From Blasia pusilla (Eukaryota; Marchantiophyta; Marchantiopsida; Blasiales), in NCBI GenBank assembly GCA_050084515.1, contig CM114274.1, positions 28,458,001 to 28,522,000 of the forward strand: a stretch of 64,000 nucleotides of DNA, read 5' to 3'. This document shows positions 14,880 to 25,334 of this stretch, in pieces. The position numbers and the translations under genes were made by a program. A model generated the notes under the pieces. The model did no database searches. It was given only the letters and a program-made list of their open reading frames with translations, and was not told the DNA's origin. Each line of letters opens with the position of its first letter. Position 1 is the first letter of the stretch.

Positions 14880-15900
14880 TAGCAAGGAGTGCTACGATGA
14901 CATCCTTGGATACCACATCCATTGTGTGGTGTATCCCGGAGGAGGGTATTCGAGTGTTAGATCTCCTCGGAGGGATTAACACCGAGTTAGCTGCTGTTTT
15001 GTAGGCAGGAGTGCGAGTGCGGCAGTACCTATATGTGGAGAGTGATGATGTTGCGAGGCGCGTCTCACTACAACATGTGGCGTAGTTACGCCTATATTTT
15101 CCTGACTTATTTTCCGTGTCCGCGGTAGAGGGGTACCAGAGTTCCCTACCGAGGGATATTTCGTTGTTGGGGGTGAAGGACTTAGAGCGGGTAGGGACCA
15201 TTTATTTGGTTATTGCCGCTTGGCCATGTCAGGGCCAATCGAGTGTTGGACGAGGTAGCGAGTTGGCTGACACTCGGTCCAGGTTGTTTTGGGAGATGTT
15301 GAGGGTCTTATGGCCGTTGCAAGAGCACCAATCTCGTTCTCTAGCCTACATTATGGAGAATGTGCCGATCTTAGGAGACTCCATGTCACGGATGGTGATG
15401 AGTGCTCATCAGGTGTATGCTTGGATCAGCCCAGTAGTGTTCTTGGATGCGGCGAGTGTAGGTTCTAGAGTCCATCGCCCGCATCTATGGTGGACCAACT
15501 TGGTGCCCCATGCGGTGTTACGAAGGACGTATCCGAGAGTGGAGCACCCCTCCCATTTGTTAGTGGATTCCATTCTGGATCCAGGTCGTTGATCACAGGC
15601 AGTGAGGCACGATGATCGACCACCGTTGACTGTGGTCAACAGGGTAGGCAGGTCGCGTTTGTGAGTTTTCCCGCTTCCTATGCATACAAGAAGGCCGGTC
15701 CTAGCTTGGTTTGGGATGACCAGGTTCAACGGTTGGTGGAGCCCAACGCCAACGAGAGAGAGCGAGCAATGGGATTTCCCACAGTAGTGACGGCAGTACC
15801 GTCAATGTCAGAGGCATCACGACGCCATATCTTGGGTCAGACGATGGACCTGAACTGCTTGACATGGATCCTCAGCTTGGGAGTGGCTAAGCAGCGTCGT
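14880..15900 (+). pseudogene. cytosine-5 DNA methyltransferase domain inside gypsy pol
   Basis: The conserved motifs of 5-methylcytosine methyltransferases follow each other in the usual order. Motif I is VLDLLGGI at about 14953 (VLDLFGGI in the second copy); motif IV is WPCQGQSS with the catalytic Cys at about 15221-15241; motif VI is IMENVP at about 15352; motif VIII is DAASVGSRVHRPHLWW; motifs IX/X are ERERAMGFP and RRHILGQTMDLN at about 15750-15860. The ILGQ and GFP parts and the unrearranged order recall DNMT3-type enzymes rather than plant DRMs, by eye only. The domain would methylate cytosines in DNA using S-adenosylmethionine. Stops at about 15001, 15085 and 15591 fit C-to-T changes of CAG and CGA codons. 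Confidence 0.88.
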
Positions 15901-16215
15901 ATGAGATCACGATAGATCATAGCATTGGTGAGCCCCATGCCTACCGAGACGGTGGAGGTAGTGGCTGGGGGCGAGACCCGAGGAGATCTACACACCAAGG
16001 GAGATTGGGAGAAAAACCCTTGGACTTCTTGGGATGTTTTGCAAGTACGCCAGAAGATGATAGCCACAACGTCGAGCGTGGTTCAGGGCACTGCAAGTGG
16101 ACGAGATCAGAGTTTGTAGTTGGCTGTAGGAGAGCGGTCAAGTGTTGTTGTTCGAGACACGGTTGCACCATAGCAACCACCGATACCCGTACCGGAGAGT
16201 CCTACCGTATTTACG

Positions 16216-17151
16216 ATGGAGACTTGGGAGCGAGATATGGGCCCTAAGTTGACAGGAGGAGAGCGGCGCCGGATACATCACTTCCTCAGGAGTTATAAGA
16301 GTTGCTTTGCGTTTAGCATGGAGGATTTGGGTATGCTAAAGGGACCGGGGATCCGCATTGAGTTTTTGAGTGATACGCCGATCTTTCGACGATCCTACAG
16401 GTACAGTGATATGGAGAGAGCTCTGATTTAGAGTAGGAGCCAAGACTCGGTCGGAGCAGGACTAGTAGAGATGTCGCATGGGGAGTATGCATCTGCCACT
16501 ATCATGCTCGCCAAGAAGGATGTGCATGGCAACTAGACGGATAGGCGGATGTGTGGGGATTATCAACCTATCAATTGGCAGATGAAGTCCGATAGGTATG
16601 CCATGCCCACCCTTGAGGAGATCTTTGATGCGATTGGTCACGCAAAGGTCTTCAATTCATTGGATTTGCAATCGGGATACCATCAGCTACCTATCAAATT
16701 GGAGGACAAGCAGAAGACGACATTTTGGGGCATCGATCCTCAAGGGAAGGATTATTTGTACCTGTGGCGGTTCTTACCATTCAGGTTAAAGAACGCCCCG
16801 GCTGAGTTTCACAGGGTCATGGATAGGATCTTGGCTAGTGTGGATTCTGCTAGGTGTTATATTGATGACATCGTAGTCTTTAGCGTCACGATTGAGGAGC
16901 ATGAGCGACATCTAGAGGAGGTGTTTCGACGATTGCAATTACATGGGCTGAAGCTACATCTAGGCAAATGCAAGTTCTTCTACGACCAAATTGAGTACTT
17001 GGGTCATAGGATATACCCAGGGGGCCTTGGTGTCCAAAAAATGAAGGTAGAGGCTATCTCACGCATTCCACGCCCTATAGATGTGAGCCGTGTTCGCGCA
17101 TTCATGGGATTGGCGAACTTCTATCGGCGGTACGTCAAGGGATTCAGTTGA
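16216..17151 (+). pseudogene. gypsy reverse transcriptase
   Basis: The chain METWERDMGPKLT leads into a Ty3/gypsy RT. Motifs are KKDVHG, MCGDYQPINW, SLDLQSGYHQ, TTFWG, PFRLKNAPAEF and the catalytic CYIDDIVVF (about 16856-16882), followed by the thumb and connection MGLANFYRRYVKGFS. Stops occur at 16429 (Lys to stop compared with the second copy) and 16534 (Trp to stop), but 16549-17151 is open. It would copy element RNA into cDNA. Confidence 0.93.
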
Positions 17152-17640
17152 TTGCCAAGCTGCTAACCTTGCTGACTAAGGTGGATCACGAGTGGCACTC
17201 GGGGAATGAGCAGGAGCAAGCATTTCAATTGCTCAAGGAAAGGTTGACGTTCGCGCCCGTCTTGAGGAGACCGATCAAGGGGCGTCCTTTCTAGTTGCAC
17301 ATAAATTGGAGCATGTTGGGGCTTGGAGCGGTGGTTACCCAGCATGATGATGAGGGTAGAGAGTTCGTGGTGGCTTACAATAGCCGCGTGAACAAGGCTG
17401 CAGAGGCAAAGTACAACTCCTATGAGGGTGAGTGCTTGGCTGCATTTCAAGTGTTACTTATTTGGCAACCCCTATACCATCATCACTAATCATCAACCGC
17501 TGAAGTGGTTGATGGAGTCCGACAAGCTTACAAGGAAGCTTGAGAGATGGGCTCTATTGTTGCACGAGTATGATTTTTAGGTGGTACATAGACCTGAGAC
17601 GCTCAACTAGGATGCAGATGGGTTGAGTCGTAACCCATGT
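17152..17640 (+). pseudogene. gypsy RNase H
   Basis: After the RT the reading continues with EQAFQLLKERLTFAPVLRRP and LGAVVTQHDDEGREFVVAY, then YNSYEGECLAAF, the usual RNase H order in Ty3/gypsy pol. Frame breaks lie near 17150, 17293 and 17450. RNase H would remove RNA from the RNA-DNA hybrid. The matching minus-strand segment of the second copy is 28720-28180. Confidence 0.85.
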
Positions 17641-17999
17641 CCAAGTCAGTGAGATGTTACTGGAGCTTGATGGCATAGAGAGAGTGATGAGGAGTCAATG
17701 CAAGGATAGCACGCGTTAGTCTATTAAGGCATGTTGGCTATGGAGAGCCAGAGTGTGGAGACTTTGATGGCGAAGTCTAGTGGAGAGTCCTTGGATCTCA
17801 AGGCTAGTGAGGAGATGATAGGTGGCCGAGATATTCATGATGATGGAGAAGTCTTGGAGTACCTTCGTACTGGTAGCGTTGCAAGCACCATGGATGCTAG
17901 AGAGCGGGATCAGATCCTACAGCGGGCTAGACGGTTCCGTTGGGAGGGGACACATGTTTTGAGGGTTTAGGAGGATGGTAGAGTGCGTGTAGTGCCATG

Positions 18000-18882
18000 T
18001 CTTTTGCAGAGAGCACCATTAGTGCAATATGCCTATGAGGAGTTGGGTCACTTTAGGGTGAAGTGGATGTACAACATGCTCCAGATTCAGTATTGGTGGC
18101 GAGGCATGTAGACTGACGTTAAGCAGTTTGTTGCTAGATGCATGGTGTGTAATCGGGTCCAAGCATCGTTCAATGCTCCGACTCCATAGTTTCATCCATT
18201 ACCAATCATGGGCTTAGGGTATAGATGGAGTTTGGATTTTGCAAGACCTTTGCCTTTGACGGAGCATCACAGTCATTATGTGTTGGTGATGGTCAAGCAC
18301 TTCTCGAAGTGGATTGAGTTGGTTGCATTGCTTGACAAAGCGAGTAAGGGAGTAGCTTATGCCTTCCTTGATAGACTGTTGAGTCATTATGGCACACCGG
18401 CTGAGGTGTTGACAGACCAAGGAATTGAGTTTCGTGGTGCGTTCCAGGCTTTGTGTGATCGGGCGTTGATCGAACACCGCATGACTTCGCGAGATCATCC
18501 CGAGGCACATGGATTAGCGGAGAGAGTGGTGCAGACGGTGAAGAAGGGTTTACGCAAGTATGGCTTGCAGAGAGGTCACCTAGGAGATTGAGACCTCTAG
18601 TTGCCGTGGTTGGTGATGGGATACAGATTTAGTAGGCAAGCATCCTTAGCGTCTTTTCCACCGTACTTGCTACTTTATGGCCGAGAGCCAGATTTACCTG
18701 CGGCCATTTGTCGAGATACTGGTGAGGTGCTGGACCTTGATGACCCAGATGTATGGATGCGAGCACGTTCTCAAAGTGCTGAGTTGTTTCGGAGAGTGAT
18801 GCCCATGGCGTTCGAGAACTTGGCGATTGTGCAACATTGGGGTACGTTGAGGTACGTTGAGGTATGCGACTATTCAAGGTGA
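18000..18882 (+). pseudogene. gypsy integrase
   Basis: An HHCC zinc-binding region (GHFRVKWMYNML ... CMVCNR) at about 18040-18160 is followed by the catalytic core. The first aspartate is in SLDFARPLP, the second in LTDQGIEFRG, and the glutamate in HGLAERVVQTVKKGL. A C-terminal region follows to about 18882 with QASLASFPPYLLLYGREP. Stops at about 18109, 18187 and 18589 break it. It would insert the cDNA into chromosomes. Note the PHD finger just downstream. Confidence 0.9.
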
Positions 18883-18940
18883 TGGTTATCGACCAATTAT
18901 CCAGAGGTTTCATCAGGGAGATTATGTCTACTTGCAATAG

Positions 18941-19282
18941 ATGGCAGCGACGACGTTGGATGTGACTGGAGGGCGCACTCTCCTAAGAGTGCGTGATGTT
19001 TTGCCATCCAGTGTTCTCTTGCTGGAGGGACGCGATGGTATGGTATGGAAGGACCATGTGCATAATTGTGCGCCATGTCACCTTCCTAACATTGATGGTA
19101 TAGTAGATCCAAGCTCAGAAGTAGTTTGTGCAGGCTTGCGTTGTATGTTGTGTGGTTCTGCTCGTGGTGCGTCCACGATGCTAGTCTCTAATGGATGTTC
19201 GAGAGGTTGGCATATGGCATGTCTAACGCTACCTCTCACTAGGGTTCCTCGGGGACAATGGATATGTCCCAGATGTACATAG
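18941..19282 (+). pseudogene. PHD finger at the C-terminus of gypsy pol
   Basis: The C-terminal end reads CMLCGSARGASTMLVSNGCSRGWHM in pieces: C-MLC, then NGC, then the W-H-M-AC core and final WICPRC, i.e. a C4-H-C3 PHD finger with one expected Cys/Asp position changed (SNGC instead of CDGC). A second copy at 27540-27812 has CDEC at that place, so the change is private to this copy. PHD fingers bind modified or unmodified histone H3 tails. Placed after the integrase, it could direct insertion to certain chromatin, as chromodomains do in other gypsy elements; that role is inference. Confidence 0.85.
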
Positions 19283-19581
19283 AGAAGATACTAGGTAGGT
19301 TTTGATTCCGACTTTTTCTGTGACATGGATGACAGGAAGGCGACTAACGATGAGGCAACATGAGCACCCGGCCTTTCTGCTCTTAGCGTCCTAGAGATGT
19401 ATGTCATGGTAGGTAGGGATAGATGGCTATCTGGAGTTAGAGGGACCTAACCACCAGCTAGGGGGGCGATTGGAGATATTTTGGTACTTCTTGCCTCTAT
19501 GTATGGATGCCATGAGTTAGCATGGGATTGTGTGTGTTTATGTGTGTGTTCGATGACAGCGATGTGTATGCACACGACAAT

Positions 19582-20215
19582 TGTCACGACTATTAGGATA
19601 GATTGGTGGGATCTAGCAAAGCATCTGCACGAGTAATGGAGGACAGGCCCAGGAGGTCGATGATGACCTGTTGAGGCCCCGGGAAACCTGAGAGCAGTTT
19701 TCCCCTTCGTTTCGGCTCATTTGCAGCCATATAGAGAAACTTATTATTTTAGGTAAGTTTCCATATTGGGATAGTTGACTTTCCACTTTGGGAAGTGGCC
19801 CTTGACCCGCTATAGCAAGTCAAGAGCGAAGGAGGTGACCTTCGAGCATAAGTTACCGTTGAGAGGGCTTGGGAGAGGGAAGGGGGAATACCTCCAAGAG
19901 AGAGAGCTTGAGAGCTCATTCTCTCTTTTTTGAACCTCTTGGCATAAGGCCGCGGAGCTATGGTCCCTTGCCTTGTGAGTGTAACCCAAGCCTCTCATTA
20001 GGAGAGTGGATTTGGTTTGACATGAGAGAGAGTGCACACCTTTGAGAGCTATGGTGTGAGATGGTAAAGAGCGAGATTGGATCTTACTTTATTGGAGATA
20101 TTTTGGTACTTCTTGCCTCTGTGTATGGATGCCATGAGTTAGCATGGGATCGTGTGTGTTTGTGTGTGTGTCTGATGACAGCGATGTATGTTGTGTAGCG
20201 ATGTGTATGCGCACG
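19582..20215 (+). repeat. 3' LTR of gypsy copy A
   Basis: The block begins TGTCACGACTATTAGG and matches the start of copies at 24708, 25335 and 27902. It runs through the shared LTR body to CTTACTTTA (20091), then a 125-bp module TTGGAGATATTTTGG...GCGCACGACA ends at 20214. The same module also stands directly before the LTR at 19470-19581, so the exact LTR start (19471 or 19582) is uncertain. A G-rich candidate polypurine tract precedes 19471. Confidence 0.65.
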
Positions 20216-21463
20216 ACAAGGCTGTCCAACTGAAATAAGATCACGAAGACGCTTCTCTCGAGCAAATGAAAGATGCAGCTCTTCTCTGCAGAAATAAGGA
20301 ATCGACAACGGGGACTTATGGCAGCCATATTTGTTGAGCCCATGCGACCTCTGTCGAATTGGTGCCTCTGGGTTGAGTGAGAACTAGTGAAAAATAGACA
20401 ATCACGACGAAGTTATTAAATCAAAAACATCGGAAGTTACCTTCTAGCCACACCCTCCTCCGCTAGTTTCAGGTATTCCACTTCTCTAGTTTTAGGAATA
20501 GTACTTCTCTTGCCTCCACTACCTAGTGCAAAGTTACAACAACACTTATCACTCGCGGATGAGGTTTGAAAGTTAACAAGTGTCTCCCTTCAATAGGACA
20601 TTAGTTTTGAGATCCAGGTGTCCCTACAACGACGAAGACACCTATCAGATAAAATCTACCTATCACGACATGAGCAAAGAAATAAAGTAGCTTCCCTTCT
20701 ATTTAAGCTATGTAATATTTTTAGCTCCCTTAAGACGAAATGCAAGCTATGTAATAATTTTAGGTCCTTGACACAAAATGAGGCTTCACTTCTTAGTGAA
20801 GCCTCATAAGAAAAAATGAAAAAGAATCGTTCACTCCTCATCTCTATTTTTTGTGTCACTTTTTCATTTTTTCGAACCACTATTAGTAACCCCCCACCCC
20901 CCATGTTTGGTTAATAGATAGATGTTTGCATATTTATTTTTCCATTTTCTTGTGGTCTGGAAATTTTTTATCCATATACTTTTATGTGCGAGCAATAACA
21001 CTTCTTATAATTTTTATTCTCATCGCCATGATTCCCAATATTTTGAAATGTGAGATTTATCACATTTTTTGCTTGATATTTGAATGTATTTCATCTAGTT
21101 TTTTATCATTTTAGAATTTTATTATTTCCGTGCATAAAAAAAGAAACTAACTTAAGATTTGATATTATAGCAAAATACCACAAGAGAATCTTGAGACAAC
21201 GAAGGAGAAATCAATGAAATCAGTACTCACACGATAGCCAATATACGGAAGAGTAAGAATAAGAGGGAGAGAATTAGGATGAATCAAAGGAAGGGCATTG
21301 GGCAATGCAATGGCCAAATTCAACATGAGTAGATATATTGGTTGCGCCCAAGGTTAAGCTATGTCAATGTTTGCACGCAAGGTCAGTGACACTTTGGGCT
21401 TTGTGAAGTTACTTGAACTTAGATTATAGGGATGAATGAACTTCATGGCTGAGTATGTTTTGG
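20216..21463. other. non-coding stretch between gypsy LTR and hAT remnant
   Basis: I see no gene. Around 20693-20780 a 45-bp unit containing AAGCTATGTAATA is imperfectly duplicated, followed by a perfect small hairpin (20778-20807). The sequence 20930-21160 is AT-rich with hydrophobic short frames that look accidental. Confidence 0.45.
20778..20807. repeat. perfect 13-bp hairpin with 4-base loop
   Basis: ATGAGGCTTCACT is followed by TCTT and then the exact reverse complement. It could be a fold-back relic of a mobile element end; I have no evidence for function. Confidence 0.8.
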
Positions 21464-21530
21464 GATGTTGCTAAGGCCACAAGCATTGGCAGCACTATTG
21501 GCAACCAATGCTTGTGGCCCTAGCAACATC
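21464..21530. repeat. 67-bp fold-back with 26-bp arms
   Basis: Arms at 21464-21489 and 21505-21530 pair over 25 of 26 bases, with a 15-base loop. The arm contains GGCCACAAGCATTGG. It lies about 130 bases before the first open frame of the hAT region. It may be a small hairpin element or small-RNA source. Confidence 0.85.
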
Positions 21531-21660
21531 TTTATCTCAATCTGCACCTAGCCATGTATATCCAAAACATTGTAGAGAGGAACCCTTCATGCAACAATCT
21601 CTATTCTAAGCCAACTTTGGGACTCATTTCAAGGAATTTGCGCTATCCAAAGGGAAGCAA

Positions 21661-22017
21661 TTGATGGACAGATTTGAAGTGGAGATGATGGAGGAAATTC
21701 TCAAACAGAAAAAATATCTTGAAGCCAAGTTGGTCAAGGCTATAGTGAAGGTGAAAGTCAAACCCAACTATGAGAAGATGGTCAATGAATTGAAGGATGG
21801 GGAACAAGAGGCCCTAAATAGGTGGCAAGAGTTGGGAGCGAGAGTCCAAGAGTTAGAGATGATGATGGCAAACTTGATGAATGTTTGCAAAAAGATTGAA
21901 GGATATCTTGATGTTATAACATTGAAGGGGAACTCCATTTTGATTGTGGATTGGATGGACACTAATACCTGTCCGGGATCTTATTGGAAGATAAACCCTA
22001 CTTTGTCTCAAAAGTAA
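21661..22017 (+). CDS. hypothetical coiled-coil ORF, possibly not a gene
   Basis: A 118-residue open frame rich in Glu, Lys, Met and Leu (EMMEEILKQKKYLEAKL ... RVQELEMMMANLMN) that predicts as coiled coil by heptad pattern. I recognise no family. It lies upstream of the hAT remnant and might be an exon of another dead element; the neighbourhood has more Lys/Glu-rich short frames (22230-22400). Existence as a gene is doubtful. Confidence 0.3.
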   Translation: MMDRFEVEMMEEILKQKKYLEAKLVKAIVKVKVKPNYEKMVNELKDGEQEALNRWQELGARVQELEMMMANLMNVCKKIEGYLDVITLKGNSILIVDWMDTNTCPGSYWKINPTLSQK

Positions 22018-22899
22018 TGGAAGTAAAGATGAAAGACATGCATCACATTTCTTGAGTTGATCAGATTGGTTCCACATGCTAGTCCTGGCATATGTTCTTG
22101 TGTCTTTCATCTTCATTTCTTGTGAGAATATGCATCCTAATCTTTGAAGTGTAGCTACCAAATTCCATTCAAGATCATTTTAATATGTACTTTGGGAGGT
22201 AAAGGAAGATCCAAAATAGAGGTGTTGAAGGGAATGTGGTGGATCCTAATTCATCTGAGTCTGTACAACATGAGATTTCGCTTATGGAACAACAATTGAA
22301 GGCTCAAAGAGTTCAAGTAGAGGTAGACAAGAAACTTCATATTTTACACCTCGTTGATGAATGGAAGAAACTTAGAGATATAGCTCTTGGACTATAGAAA
22401 GATCCTTCGCTATCAAGAGCATATACGTGGAAGAAATGAAAAATACACAAGTCCTTTTTTTCTTTCCGGATCTAGTTACTTATGCAAGGTCTAGAATGAC
22501 CTTTGCATTTTTGGACTTTGGGTTGAACATCCATTTGCCTTGAAATTTTGTAAAGTTTTTAGAAATACTCTTGTAAAAAAAGTTGACAAAGTTTACATAG
22601 CACGCGAATGGTGGAGCATTTTACACGAGAGAGACAAAAGACAAAGGATGGGAATCATGATACCCATCATGCCAAATTATGTGTGAAGGTCCCTCCCAAC
22701 GTGCAACAGGATCTCCAAAGCAAGGTACTAGTGGAAAATGGACAAAGAAGAGAAGCGAGATCTTCAAGTGAAGTGGAAGAGACGAATCCATTACAAATAG
22801 TTTTGCAACAGATAGGAAATAGTCTTTATGTTGTGCAAAATGTTGATGGAGTTACAGACATACCACTGAGTGATAGTCTCGAGGAATGCACAGGAGTTG

Positions 22900-24640
22900 T
22901 TGGGCCTATTTGAGGGAGTAGTAGTTCTAGGAAGAAGCAAGCCAATCTGAGGGATTCTTTCAACATCCAAGGAATAGAAGTTACGAATGACATATGGGCA
23001 AAGTATTTTTACAAATGTGGAATATCATTCAACATAGTATAGCAAGATGCTTTCAAACAAGAAATGTTGGCAATAACAAAGGTGAAGGGTTACTCAGGTC
23101 CTAGTTACAATTCGTTGCGCACCGCCCTACTTGAGAAACATATGGGGAAGGTTAAGGAAAAGATGGATGGCATATTGGACAATTTGTGTTTCAGGGCCAC
23201 GATCATAATGGATTTTTTGACCAATGTGAGGATTAAGTCTTTAGTGAACATAATGGTCTCGTGTCCACAAGGTGAGGTTATGATTGAGTCGGTAGATACC
23301 AAGGAGGAATCCCAAATGGCAGAATGGTGGGCAGATCACGTAGAGAGGACTATCATGCGCATCGGTCTAGAGAATGTGTTGCAACTTACGACAGACAATG
23401 CTAGCAATGAGCGAGTAGCACGGAAACTTATTGAAGCAAAGTTCTCTCATATTCTTTGGGATGGATGCAGATCACGCTCTCTTGATCTAGTTTGCAATGA
23501 GTAGGGTAAATGGCCTTGGGTGGACATGATTTTTGCACAAGCTCATGAGATGGTATATTTGTGAAGACTAGAACTTGGGTGATAGCCAAATTCATGTAAG
23601 CCAATATGATGACGATTGTTGCTTCCTGCAAATACATGGTTTACCACAAATTTTCTCATGTTGGGATGCGTCTTAGAATTGAGGGAGGCGTTCCATGCCA
23701 TGGTTGCCACCAATGCTTTCAGGGAGTATTTCAATGGCAGGGATTGCGAGGCAAAGGGAGAAGGCACGAGAGATTGAGACTCCTGTAGTCAATCACGATT
23801 TTTGGATCGAGGGTTAGGAGTTGTTTGTTGCGGCTCAACCAACTATTATTTTATTGAGAGAGTATGATGGTCATAAAGCATTGATTGGGTGTGTTTATCG
23901 TTGTATTTTTTAGATAATGGAAGAGACTCGTTCTTTTCGTGTAACTCCATGGCCCGGTATGCATGGAAGGCATCGTGGTTATTTTTTCATAATGTGTAGA
24001 GTTATAGAGATGGTCGATGTTATTTCTAGGCGGTGGGCACCTATCAACAACAAGTTACATTCAATAGGCTATATTCTCGCCCCTTACAATCTTCTTGATA
24101 GTGTTCAAGACGTCACTTCAAATGCTAAGTGCATGAGAGATATCAAATGATATCTGAAACCTTATACAAAGGAGTTACATGGCCTCAATATATATCACTG
24201 AGGCTAATTCTTATGTGGCTACTTGCTTGCGAGAGTTGGCCAACATTGTGAACCATCAAGAATTGTTTTGGATGAGTTTGGTAGGGAAGTTGTTGATTCA
24301 GTTGGCCCCTCTAATTGGTGGAGCATGCACAGTCAAGATGCACCAACATTGCCCTCTCTGGCTAAGTCCATATTAGCACAAGTGGTTTCATCTTCTTCAA
24401 CGGAGAGAAATTGGAGTATTATGGTGTCATCCACAACAAGAACAAGAATAAATTGACCAACAAGAGTGTCAGGGATTTGGTGTACATCTACACAAACTCA
24501 CGGTTTGGAGACAAGGGTATTTCTGGAAATCAAGATGAACGCTCATGTACCAGCAATACTTTTGTGAAATGGATAGACAAGAACAAGCTAGAAGGGTAGT
24601 AGAAGATGGCAGTGAATCTAGCTTGCATGCAAGAATTTCT
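22900..24640 (+). pseudogene. hAT transposase remnant (DUF659 core and hATC domain)
   Basis: From about 22925 the plus strand encodes KYFYKCGISFNIV, YSGPSYNSLRTALLEKHM, and then TTDNASNERVARKLIEAKF...ILWDGC...SLDLV (about 23388-23490), the core of plant hAT transposases with the TDNASN aspartate. After a degraded middle, the C-terminal dimerisation domain appears: WWSMHSQDAPTLPSLAKSIL, SSSTERNWS (about 24325-24415), then in another frame LTNKSVRDLVYIYTNSRF. Several stops and frameshifts show it is dead. Such enzymes cut and paste elements with 8-bp target duplications. I could not find terminal inverted repeats; the right side may be cut by the LTR at 24708. Confidence 0.85.
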
Positions 24641-24707
24641 ATGATGGTAATCATGAACATAACCTTGACTTCAAACTATTGTCATATAGTAAAATCACCC
24701 ACTATGT

Positions 24708-25334
24708 TGTCACAACGTTTTAGGATAGATCAGAGAGATCTGGTAGAGCGCCTTTGAGAGTAGAGGAGGACAGGCTCAAGAGGTCAAAGATGATCTGTTG
24801 AAGTCTCCGGAAACCCCAGAGAGCACGATTCCCCTTCGTTTCGGCTCATTTGGAGCCATATAGAGAAACTTACTATTTTGGGTAAGTTTCCATATTTGGT
24901 AGAGTTGACTTTGCACTTTGGGAAGTGTTCCTTGACCTGCTAGAGTAGGTCAAGAGCCAAGGAGGTGATCTGCGAGCATAGGTTACCGAGGAGAGAGCTT
25001 GGGAGAGGAATGGGGGTGTACCTCAAGGAGAGAGAGCTTGAGAGCCCATTTTCTCTTTGTTGAACCTCTTGGCATGAGGCAACACACCTATGGTCCCTTG
25101 CCTTGTGAGTGTAACCCAAGCCTCTCGTTAGGAGAGTGGGTTTGGTTTGACATTGACAGAGACCTGTGAGAGTGCACACATTTGGGAGCTATGGTGTTGA
25201 GAGAAATAGGATCTACTTGATTTACAAAGAGAGAATGAGTGAGTGAGAGAGCTTCATGGGGGAGCTCGCTGGTTACTCGCTGGTTTTGAAAGGTTGGGAG
25301 ACCGTGTTCCCCGCTTCATGGCTCATGGGAGTGC
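24708..25334 (+). repeat. gypsy-family LTR copy, truncated
   Basis: It starts TGTCACAACGTTTTAGG, follows the LTR body (CCCCTTCGTTTCGGCTC, GGTCAAGAGCCAAGGAGG) and ends at GGGAGTGC, where the next LTR copy starts at once. No internal sequence lies between the two, so this is a solo or tandem LTR arrangement left by recombination. Confidence 0.75.

Larger units (their letters stand above)
11921..20215 (+). mobile_element. Ty3/gypsy retrotransposon copy A with DNMT and PHD domains
   Basis: Between two related LTR-like blocks (11921 onward and 19582 onward) the plus strand carries gag with a zinc knuckle, an aspartic protease motif, a cytosine-5 DNA methyltransferase, reverse transcriptase, RNase H, integrase and a PHD finger. 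The RT-RNase H-integrase order defines Ty3/gypsy. Every domain contains stops or frameshifts, so the copy is inactive, but each can be followed. A G-rich run at 19461-19467 is a candidate polypurine tract. The 5' LTR has lost its beginning. Confidence 0.9.
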
